64,000 nucleotides of DNA from Rheinheimera sp. SA_1 (GTDB lineage Bacteria > Pseudomonadota > Gammaproteobacteria > Enterobacterales > Alteromonadaceae), in contig NZ_LXWK01000015.1 of NCBI RefSeq assembly GCF_001669775.1, positions 806,001 to 870,000 on the forward strand, read 5' to 3'. Below are positions 57,477 through 64,000 of the stretch, one piece after another; positions within the stretch are counted from its first letter, which is position 1; each line of letters begins with the position of its first letter. A program made the position numbers and the translations under genes. The notes beneath the pieces were generated by a model that saw only the letters and a program-made list of their open reading frames with translations, was not told the DNA's origin and ran no database searches.

Positions 57477-58256
57477 ATGGAATTTGCGCTTGAACCCAGT
57501 TTATGGCTGGTGCTATGTGGGGTCGCTTTTATGGCGGGTTTTATTGACGCGATTGCCGGCGGTGGTGGTTTATTAACGGTTCCGGCCCTGCTGACTGCTG
57601 GCCTACCACCGCATCTGGTGCTTGGCACCAATAAACTGGCGGCAACTTTTGGCTCGTTAACCGCTTCGGTTACTTATTACCGCAAAAAACTATTTGATCC
57701 AAGGTACTGGCGCCATGCCCTGCTGGCAACGGCTATTGGCGCTTGCCTGGGTGTGTTGGTGGTGGATCAAATCAGTAAACAAACGCTGGAAAAAGTACTG
57801 CCAGTGCTGATCCTGGTAGCCGCAATTTATAGTCTGTTTGCCAAAGTACAACCTGATGATCAGCTTATGCTCCCCAAAGAAAACCGCAAAAATCGTTGGA
57901 CACAACGGCTACAGGGGTTAACGCTTGGCTTTTATGATGGCATCGCCGGACCTGGTACCGGTTCATTCTGGATGGTGTCGACAATGGCGTTATACAAAAT
58001 CAATCTGCTGCTGACCAGTGGTGTCGCGCGTTCGATGAATTTTGTCAGTAACGGTTTTGCGTTAGTGACCTTTGCGATGCTTGGTCACATTCATTATCAA
58101 TTGGGGCTGGCGATGGGGTTATGCCTGATGGTCGGATCTTACTTCGGCGCACACACCGCCATTCGCTTTGGTAGTAAATTGATCAAACCACTCTTTATAG
58201 TGATGGTGATGGCCATTGCCCTACGACTGATTTGGCAAACCTGGTTTTCGACATGA
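57477..58256 (+). CDS. TSUP family membrane transporter (YfcA/TauE/SafE type)
   Basis: A 259-residue protein with about eight hydrophobic segments arranged as two repeats; each half contains the family's glycine-rich stretch (IDAIAGGGGLLTVPALL and FYDGIAGPGTGSFW). Members export sulfite, sulfoacetate or other organic anions; the substrate here is unknown. GGAT ribosome site; its stop overlaps the priC start (ATGA). Confidence 0.93.
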   Translation: MEFALEPSLWLVLCGVAFMAGFIDAIAGGGGLLTVPALLTAGLPPHLVLGTNKLAATFGSLTASVTYYRKKLFDPRYWRHALLATAIGACLGVLVVDQISKQTLEKVLPVLILVAAIYSLFAKVQPDDQLMLPKENRKNRWTQRLQGLTLGFYDGIAGPGTGSFWMVSTMALYKINLLLTSGVARSMNFVSNGFALVTFAMLGHIHYQLGLAMGLCLMVGSYFGAHTAIRFGSKLIKPLFIVMVMAIALRLIWQTWFST

Positions 58257-58891
58257 CCAGCAGCACTTCTCTATACAAGTGGCAGCTTCTCACCGACCAG
58301 TTGGAACAACAGTTATTGAAGCTGGCCAGTCAGGCCAGCAAAATTGATCAACAAGCGCCTGCCTGGCAGCGTCGCGATTGGTTTGCTTCCGACTTATTTC
58401 AATGCCATTCACCACAACTACTCGATTATGTACAAGAGGCGATGCAATTGTTGCAACGACTGCAACAACCAATCCGTGGCGCTGGCGAATTATTGATCAT
58501 TCAACAACAAAACCAACAACGCCTCGCCGAAAAATTATCGGCGCAAATGCAGGCGCTTGGCCGGGCTTTTTCTTGTCTTGATGTCCGCCAGCGTGAAAAA
58601 AGTAAATGGCGTCCGGCAAAAACCGCGGCGCAGGCACCAACAACACCGCAACGGCATCGCGCCGGACAACTGCTGGCAGAGCTGGGTGGTTCACATCAGG
58701 CGTTGTATCAAAAGCTCAGTGAAACCCATGAGTTTGAGAGGCGGTTGCTGGATTTAATTAACGAAGCAGCGCGTGAACAACAAGATCCGGTGCGGCAACT
58801 GGCCTTGCACGCCCGCTTGGGCCGCTGTCGTAAAGCTATCAGCCAACTCGAAGCCGAAATTCAGTGGCTGGAACAAAAACGCGAGTTCTGA
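58253..58891 (+). CDS. priC: Primosomal replication protein PriC
   Basis: A 212-residue protein of the DnaC-loading replication-restart pathway. Recognised by order and sequence similarity to E. coli PriC: DLFQCHS near residue 48, HEFERRLLDLI, and the C-terminal ARLGRCRKAISQLEAEIQWLE coiled coil. Longer than E. coli PriC (175) with a basic middle linker (residues about 115-140). Start at 58253 overlaps the transporter stop by 4 bases. Confidence 0.85.
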   Translation: MTSSTSLYKWQLLTDQLEQQLLKLASQASKIDQQAPAWQRRDWFASDLFQCHSPQLLDYVQEAMQLLQRLQQPIRGAGELLIIQQQNQQRLAEKLSAQMQALGRAFSCLDVRQREKSKWRPAKTAAQAPTTPQRHRAGQLLAELGGSHQALYQKLSETHEFERRLLDLINEAAREQQDPVRQLALHARLGRCRKAISQLEAEIQWLEQKREF

Positions 58892-59817
58892 TGCACTGGC
58901 CACCGCTTATTTATCACTCCTGCTACAGCGAACTGCAATTACCGGATAGGCACCGTTATCCCATTGGTAAATACTGTGCTTTATATCAGGCATTGTTAGC
59001 CGCTGGCGTGCCTCTTGATTGTTTTGTCGAACCCACTTCGGCAACCCAGGCTGAACTGGCGTTAGTCCATGACACTCTTTATATAGAAGCGTTGTGCTCA
59101 GGACAGCTTGACGCCAAAGCGATACGGCGAATTGGTTTTCCTTGGTCAGAGTTTCTGATTAACCGCAGCCTGCGTTCCGTCGGCGGCACCATTCAAACCG
59201 CTCAACTTGCATTACAACATGGTTTAGCCCTGCATTTAAGTGGCGGTTATCACCATGCATTTGCCGGCGAAGGTAGCGGCTTTTGTCTGTTTAACGATTT
59301 GGCCGTTGCCGCCCGGGTCCTGCAACAACAAGGCGTCGATAAAATTCTGATTTTTGATTGTGATGTACATCAAGGCGATGGCAGTGCGTTAATTTTTGCC
59401 GATGATCCAAATATCATTACTGCATCTTTGCATGGTGAGAAAAACTTCCCGGCGCGAAAACAACAATCAGATTGGGATCTGGCACTGCCCAACGGCTGCA
59501 CTGATGCACCTTATCTGGAAGCCGTGCAGCAAAGTCTGGATTATTTGTTGGCACTGCATCAGCCCGATCTGGTGTTGTATGATGCCGGCGTCGACATTCA
59601 TCAGCAGGATGATTTGGGATTATTATCCGTGAGCACCCAAGGCATTCTGGCGCGCGACAGTTGCGTTATCAATCGCTGTCATGAGTTAAAAATCCCGCTG
59701 GCCGCCGTAATTGGTGGTGGCTATCAGCGGGATTTGGTGGCATTAACTGCTGTGCATTTACAGCTGTTTAAAGCGGCATTTGCCAGCAGGCAGTTGCCGA
59801 TCGACATTCAGACTTAA
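58891..59817 (+). CDS. Histone deacetylase family hydrolase
   Basis: A 308-residue zinc-dependent deacetylase-like protein. Catalytic tandem His in SGGYHHAFAGEGSG, zinc ligands Asp/His in FDCDVHQGDGSA, and Asp in YDAGVDIHQQDD. GGGYQRD near the end. Bacterial members deacetylate acetylpolyamines or small acetyl compounds; this short, single-domain form is of unknown substrate. The ATG at 58891 shares one base with the priC stop (TGATG). Confidence 0.9.
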   Translation: MHWPPLIYHSCYSELQLPDRHRYPIGKYCALYQALLAAGVPLDCFVEPTSATQAELALVHDTLYIEALCSGQLDAKAIRRIGFPWSEFLINRSLRSVGGTIQTAQLALQHGLALHLSGGYHHAFAGEGSGFCLFNDLAVAARVLQQQGVDKILIFDCDVHQGDGSALIFADDPNIITASLHGEKNFPARKQQSDWDLALPNGCTDAPYLEAVQQSLDYLLALHQPDLVLYDAGVDIHQQDDLGLLSVSTQGILARDSCVINRCHELKIPLAAVIGGGYQRDLVALTAVHLQLFKAAFASRQLPIDIQT

Positions 59818-59869
59818 CATCGAACAAACCGGCATCAGCGCTTTATATAACAGTGCGCAATAGTTCGGG

Positions 59870-60973
59870 TTACGGCTGACCTGCTCCTGCAAAATAAAAC
59901 CCTAACTGACGTTTCAATGTCTGCGGCAGTTGCGGCAGACTGGCTTTTGGCAGTAAAAAAGTCGCCATATGGAATAAATCGGTAAAGATCCGATTTTTTT
60001 CGGTGGTGCGTTTTAAGTAATCATGGCCAGATGAGCCGCCAGTGCCAATTTTGGTTCCCAACATCCGCTGCACCATCATGGCGTGTTTATACCGCCAGAT
60101 CGTCAGATTTTCGTCGATTTCAGTCAAGCAGGTTAGCACCTGAAATGGCAGGTTAAACACCGGCTCTTCCTGATACAAACTGATAAACAGCGCTGCCAGC
60201 ATCGCGCGTTGACTAAGCCGGAAACTGCCATCCTGTTGTAACTGCTTATATTTATCGTTATCCAGTAAAGCGGCAAATTTAGCACGGGTTTTGTCAATTT
60301 CGCCAAGTTGCAACTCACGCTCATGTTCGGCGATTTGCACAATGCTACGGACGGTTTGTTCGTCTTCATCCAGCATTTGGGTAGTAGCGTTTTGGTACAT
60401 CTGCCAAAAACTAAAATCGCCAAATTCTAAAAACGGCATCCGCTCCAGCCATTTTTCGACTTGCTCAAACAAACTCGGTTGTTGCTCCAGACTTTGCAAG
60501 AACAAGCGATCTTGTTCATTGAGGCGGCTGTAAAAGGAGTTTTTATCATAATCAATCCGGTAGCCACTTTTCAGACCCAGACCAATTTCTAACATTTTGA
60601 ACTGCACACTCTGAAAACCAGAAGCCGGCACCAGATAGTCGCGAAATGACATAAAATCCTGCGGCGTCATCGTTTCCATCACGCCAATCTGCTGGTTCAT
60701 TAGCTGCTGGATGGTGATCACCCGTTTTAGCTTATGCACCACACCTGTCAGTTGTTCATCCTTAACTTCGGTCGCAGCGAATACTGAAAGCACTGACTTT
60801 AACTCGTGTAACACTTGCTTAAACCACAGCTCATACACTTGGTGCACCACAATAAATAAGGTTTCGTCGTGGGCTTCATTGCCATATTTGGCGCTTTCCG
60901 GCGCTTGTGCCGTCAAAATTTTATCGAGTTGCAGGTAATCGCCGTAATAACAAGGCGTGGTATTTTTTTGCAT
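59870..60973 (-). CDS. kynA: Tryptophan 2,3-dioxygenase
   Basis: Heme enzyme opening the tryptophan indole ring to N-formylkynurenine, the first step of the kynurenine pathway. 367 residues. Substrate pocket FIVVHQVYELWFKQ with the conserved His, ARM-helix core and proximal heme His in WRYKHAMMVQRMLG, with TGGSSGHDYLKRT near the C-terminus. Start at the ATG 60973; the 20-residue extension is not typical. No kynB/kynU nearby. Convergent with the deacetylase gene. Confidence 0.96.
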   Translation of the reverse strand: MQKNTTPCYYGDYLQLDKILTAQAPESAKYGNEAHDETLFIVVHQVYELWFKQVLHELKSVLSVFAATEVKDEQLTGVVHKLKRVITIQQLMNQQIGVMETMTPQDFMSFRDYLVPASGFQSVQFKMLEIGLGLKSGYRIDYDKNSFYSRLNEQDRLFLQSLEQQPSLFEQVEKWLERMPFLEFGDFSFWQMYQNATTQMLDEDEQTVRSIVQIAEHERELQLGEIDKTRAKFAALLDNDKYKQLQQDGSFRLSQRAMLAALFISLYQEEPVFNLPFQVLTCLTEIDENLTIWRYKHAMMVQRMLGTKIGTGGSSGHDYLKRTTEKNRIFTDLFHMATFLLPKASLPQLPQTLKRQLGFYFAGAGQP

Positions 60974-61144
60974 AATGAGGATCCGGCCGATGGCCTTAAT
61001 TGCGACTGCGCATTGTAGCAGTGCATCAGCCACAATGTCAGTCTGACCAGCTGTGGCATTTTTGCTGGTGAGGGTTTATGCTTAGCCGAACAAAAAAACC
61101 AGTCAGGTCAACCTGTTTGACCGCAAACGACGATGGAGCAGTTG

Positions 61145-61450
61145 ATGAAACTACATGATGATATCCACAACTATTACGAAAAACTGATGCTTGATCACCT
61201 GCTGGAACTGGGATTAACGGATCAGGATCCTGAATATCTGGCCGACTTATCCTGTATCGTGCTGAACCAGCTGCCCTGTAAATATATTCGTTATGAAGTG
61301 GATTTAGCGTTTTACCTGCCACAAACCGAACGTTTTGAAATGGTGACCCGAGTGAAAGAAGCCGTTGCCAAAGGCCGCGCATTTTTAGACAGTCCGGATA
61401 ATCTGAAGGCTGATGACCAAACCGCCCCAACCACGACCGCTATTGATGCC
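61145..61450 (+). CDS. ComFB family late-competence-like protein
   Basis: A roughly 100-residue protein with the ComFB fold: MKLHDDIHNYYEKLMLDHLLELGL, CIVLNQLPCKYIRYEVDLAFYL. ComFB proteins are cyclic di-GMP or competence-linked factors in other bacteria; the role in proteobacteria is not established. GGAG at 61135-61138 places the start at 61145 rather than 61133. The stop is at 61451-61453. Confidence 0.8.
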
Positions 61451-61478
61451 TGAATCTGAATCAAAATCTGAAATAGCG

Positions 61479-61652
61479 ATGGTAAACAAGCCTGTGCCGC
61501 TGGCGCAGGCTGCCATCGAAATACAGTTAGCCGTTGATTTAATTATGTTACTGGAACAACAGCAGTTGCCACCGGCAGTGATTCTGGCGGCGCTGGAGAT
61601 AGTACAGGCTGATTTTCAGCGAGCTTTTGCAGCAATAAAGCCACAAGGCTGA
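61479..61652 (+). CDS. ybaM: DUF2496/YbaM family small protein
   Basis: A small protein (57 residues from the ATG at 61479; 61446 and 61413 are alternatives that would overlap the ComFB gene). The core IQLAVDLIMLLEQQQLPPAVI then LAALEIVQADFQRAF closely resembles E. coli YbaM, in which the same helical hairpin is seen. Function unknown. The start is uncertain because none has a strong ribosome site. Confidence 0.75.
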   Translation: MVNKPVPLAQAAIEIQLAVDLIMLLEQQQLPPAVILAALEIVQADFQRAFAAIKPQG

Positions 61653-61755
61653 ACCTCAAGTGTAAAAATCTTTCTAATGTAGTAAAAAACCAACTGGATA
61701 AGTGGGAACACTGCAATTTCGGGGAACATAAAGAGGTAAAACAAAGGAGAATTTG

Positions 61756-61868
61756 GGTGGTAGCCTTACCAGCCACATCCCGGCACACACGTCATACGCT
61801 TCGGCTGCTTCCTTCCGGACCTGACCGGGTTCACGTACTAGTATTGCGAGAGGACCGATAAGGCCACC
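61756..61868 (-). ncRNA. ffs: 4.5S RNA, bacterial SRP RNA
   Basis: The minus strand reads the hallmark SRP domain GGTCAGGTCCGGAAGGAAGC then AGCC, with the GGAAG tetraloop, asymmetric loop and closing stem. The 5' end GGTGGCCTTA pairs with the 3' end TAAGGCTACC, so the mature RNA is about 110 bases (61868-61759), like the 114-base E. coli form. The other 200 bases of this gap hold no other recognised feature. Confidence 0.96.
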
Positions 61869-61978
61869 ATTGTAACGAACATAACGAAAAATGCATCGTG
61901 GCAAGTTGAGGCTTACCTTTGACGCGGGCGCATTATGCGCAAAACCGCCACGCATCGCAACCCATTCTTCGCATCACA

Positions 61979-62566
61979 CTACGCAAATTCTGGTTTTTTC
62001 GCGGTCATTTGCTGAAAAAACACGCGCATCTGCTGACAATCCTGTTCGAAATTATCACCTGTCTGATGTAAAGGTCCAAACACCAGCTTCTTTTGCGCAT
62101 AGTCCAGGCCAAGCAATTGAATAGGTACACCGGCGGTTCTGGCAATATTCCAGAAGCCGGAGCGCCAGGTGGTGACTTTTTTGCGCGTGCCTTCCGGCGA
62201 CACACCAAGGATTAACTGCGGCTGATCAGCAAACTGGCGGGCGATTTGTTCCACCACACCATGTCGCTCGGAGCGGCGCACCGGGATGCCGCCCCAACGT
62301 AATAACCAGTTCCGCAGTGGCCAGACAAAAATACTGTGTTTGCCTAAAAACGAAATTTTCACGCCCAGCGCCAGACTGGCGGCCATCGCAATCACAAAAT
62401 CCCAGTTGGAAGTATGCGGCGCCACCGCCACTACAAATTTAGACAACGGCGGCAAATTACCTTCAATTTGCCAGCCGAGCTTTTCAAGTACCCAGCGGCC
62501 AAATTTTTGCGCCGCCGGGCTCTGGTGTTTTGGGGCTTCTTTGGGTAACTCCGGCCAATGTGTCAT
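61979..62566 (-). CDS. 1-acyl-glycerol-3-phosphate acyltransferase family protein
   Basis: A 195-residue PlsC-like acyltransferase. Catalytic H-x4-D motif in APHTSNWDF (about residues 50-55), then PEGTR (SPEGTRKKVTT) and the VPIQLLGLDY segment. No clear membrane helix beyond one hydrophobic stretch. The ATG at 62566 and an upstream TTG at 62575 are both possible. Substrate not predictable; family members acylate lysophospholipids or related polyol phosphates. Confidence 0.88.
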   Translation of the reverse strand: MTHWPELPKEAPKHQSPAAQKFGRWVLEKLGWQIEGNLPPLSKFVVAVAPHTSNWDFVIAMAASLALGVKISFLGKHSIFVWPLRNWLLRWGGIPVRRSERHGVVEQIARQFADQPQLILGVSPEGTRKKVTTWRSGFWNIARTAGVPIQLLGLDYAQKKLVFGPLHQTGDNFEQDCQQMRVFFQQMTAKKPEFA

Positions 62567-62609
62567 TGACAACAACCTTCTTCTGCCAATATTTCATTCA
62601 TATGTTTTG

Positions 62610-63521
62610 CTATTTTTTTGCCAACAACGGCTGATAAGCCGCCAGCAACAATTTCAGTCGTTGTTGATTTTTCAGACCTAACCGCACCATTTGTTTATGC
62701 GCCATCGACAGTTGCTCGATTTCGGCATCGGCAAAAGTGTATTGCACCGAATCCAGCGCCAACATTGGACCATCGGCAATTTCCGGCGCCGCTAACAGCT
62801 GCTGGATCGCTTGTTGAACCCGATCACGAAATTGTGCGTCCGGGTAACCAAGCTCCAGATAAGCCTGTTGCATCAACGGATAAAGCTGATTGAACAGCGC
62901 CACTACTTCGGCTTGTGGCGCACTTTCCAATAACTCCAGATGCCGCTGATAACGCTGATAATTGGCGATATCCAACTGATACTGCTGACCGGTTTGCGTC
63001 GCTTTAAAATCCTGTGTCAAACCTTTAAATAGGGCTTGTTCCGGTACCAGCCGGCCTTGTGCAATATTGTCAATCTGCACGACAAAGCGCCGGACCATTT
63101 CTTCGCCGACAAACAACGATGACAATCCTGCTTGCCATGGCAACGCCAGCAATTTTTGTTTTACCACCCCATCGGACTCGTCGAGTGCCGGTAGCGGTTC
63201 AGTGGCGACCACTTCCTGCTCGGCTGGTAATGCGGTGCCGTCAATGCCAGCATCCGCCGCCTGTGCGCTGATTTCATCGGCAGGCTCTTGCGCTGTAGAT
63301 AACACATCGGCCGGTTCGGTCACCGGTGTCGTCACCTCAGGCACTGCGGCTGTTGTTTCTGTGACTATCACTGGCACAGGTTCGGGTTTTAAAAAATACC
63401 AGCCGCCAGCTGCCAGAATAATCACTGCGACAACGGGGCCAATCCAGCGCTGCGTTGCCGGATTTGTAGTCGTTTGTTGAGAAGTTCGATCGGTGGTTTG
63501 ACTTGGCGTGCGGTTAGACAT
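62610..63521 (-). CDS. DUF3014 membrane-anchored protein
   Basis: A 303-residue protein: cytoplasmic Ser/Thr/Gln-rich N-terminus (MSNRTPSQTTDRTS), one membrane helix (IGPVVAVIILAAGGWYFL), a Thr/Val/Ala/Pro-rich periplasmic linker (about residues 55-125), and the DUF3014 domain with LPALDESDGVVKQKLLALP and FVGEEMVRRFVVQIDN. Function unknown. GAGGGA precedes the ATG at 63521; the longer frame is not supported. Confidence 0.88.
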   Translation of the reverse strand: MSNRTPSQTTDRTSQQTTTNPATQRWIGPVVAVIILAAGGWYFLKPEPVPVIVTETTAAVPEVTTPVTEPADVLSTAQEPADEISAQAADAGIDGTALPAEQEVVATEPLPALDESDGVVKQKLLALPWQAGLSSLFVGEEMVRRFVVQIDNIAQGRLVPEQALFKGLTQDFKATQTGQQYQLDIANYQRYQRHLELLESAPQAEVVALFNQLYPLMQQAYLELGYPDAQFRDRVQQAIQQLLAAPEIADGPMLALDSVQYTFADAEIEQLSMAHKQMVRLGLKNQQRLKLLLAAYQPLLAKK

Positions 63522-63709
63522 AGATCCCTCGCAAATAACGAATAACAACAGTGTGCTACTGTACCCGAAGCGCCGGTGGCGTTCCACCGGCAGTTACAGC
63601 TTCGGCACAACTACAGATTCATTCTGTAGATCAGAGCGTTGCATTGTATGGCAAAGTCGGCAATAGTTAGCAAAGTAAAGTTAAAGCCGCAGGCTGTTTG
63701 TCGTGTTGT

Positions 63710-64000
63710 ATGAGTGATTTAAAGCAAAACCCCAAAATAGCCTTATTACTGACCGGTGGCGGCGCCAGAGCTGCTTATCAGGTTGGTGTGCTTAAAGCGA
63801 TAGCTCAGCAGTATCCGCGTAACAGTAAATCGCCGTTTCAGATTATTTGTGGCACGTCCGCTGGCGCGATCAATGGCACTGCGGTCGCCTGTTACGCCAG
63901 TTGTTTTCACTTAGGGGTGCGCAAACTGGAATGGATCTGGAAAAACTTTCATACCCATCATGTGTACTATTCCGATTATTTCCGAGCTTCCTATCATCTG
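63710..64000 (+). CDS. Patatin-like phospholipase (3' end cut off)
   Basis: Starts at the ATG 63710, MSDLKQNPKIALLLTGGGARAA. The oxyanion Gly-rich motif GGGAR and nucleophile elbow GTSAG (Ser in ICGTSAGAINGTAV) are characteristic of patatin-family lipid acyl hydrolases. 97 codons lie in the window; the Asp of the catalytic dyad would lie beyond the edge. Weak ribosome site. Confidence 0.9.
   Translation, partial: MSDLKQNPKIALLLTGGGARAAYQVGVLKAIAQQYPRNSKSPFQIICGTSAGAINGTAVACYASCFHLGVRKLEWIWKNFHTHHVYYSDYFRASYHL

Overview
The window is a gene-dense, GC-moderate chromosomal segment of a gammaproteobacterium, most likely an Alteromonadales/Chromatiales relative of Rheinheimera or Alishewanella. 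That placement is an inference from gene content and order: asd-fimV-truA-accD-folC-dedD-cvpA-purF, motY next to rnt, dnaX-ybaB-recR-htpG-adk-hemH, prkA-yeaH-spoVR, periplasmic-type Tpx, and a large TonB-dependent receptor. Almost everything is housekeeping. I see no prophage, IS element, CRISPR array or integron.

Layout. 1-5.6 kb: end of purN, a DUF3108 exported protein, a YafJ-type glutamine amidotransferase, fadE and a 2Fe-2S ferredoxin. 5.7-6.2 kb: a four-gene tRNA operon (Pro-Arg-His-Pro) with a very good sigma70 promoter. 6.4-12 kb: folD, cysS, ppiB-lpxH, miaE and a Yip1 membrane protein. 12-25 kb: a long minus-strand block (fabB, pdxB, asd, fimV, truA, accD, folC, dedD, cvpA, purF). 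25-31 kb: mnmC, motY, rnt, grxD, sodB. 30.7-35.5 kb: the prkA-yeaH-spoVR stress operon. 35.5-37.6 kb: a response regulator with a CheC-like domain followed by a diguanylate cyclase. 37.7-39 kb: tpx and an ibpA-type Hsp20. 39-45.4 kb: hemH-MAPEG-hydrolase, adk, htpG, recR. 45.4-48.9 kb: ybaB, dnaX, apt. 49-51.9 kb: a small-peptide operon and a DksA/TraR-like protein. 52-55 kb: TonB receptor. 55.4-64 kb: dinG, a TSUP transporter, priC, a deacetylase, kynA, comFB/ybaM-type genes, the 4.5S RNA gene, an acyltransferase, a DUF3014 protein and the start of a patatin-like lipase.

The most interesting locus is 48.99-51.14 kb on the minus strand. It holds an exported 126-residue precursor with seven Cys-Gly units (five exact EGKCG), then a DUF692 multinuclear-iron enzyme and a DUF2063 partner, each separated by one base. 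This is the HvfABC/bufferin type of modified copper-binding peptide system. A previously easy-to-miss 39-codon membrane ORF follows, immediately before a terminator. An ERIC-like element lies in the presumed leader and a perfect 21-bp palindrome lies further upstream.

Other signals beyond the genes: seven ERIC-like imperfect palindromes (two overlapping in tandem, one supplying the stop codon of a hydrolase); a complete programmed -1 frameshift cassette in dnaX; two sigma32 promoters (htpG, ibpA) plus a ROSE-like RNA thermometer over the ibpA ribosome binding site; FadR-like sites near fadE and fabB; and an operator-like palindrome at the TonB receptor promoter.
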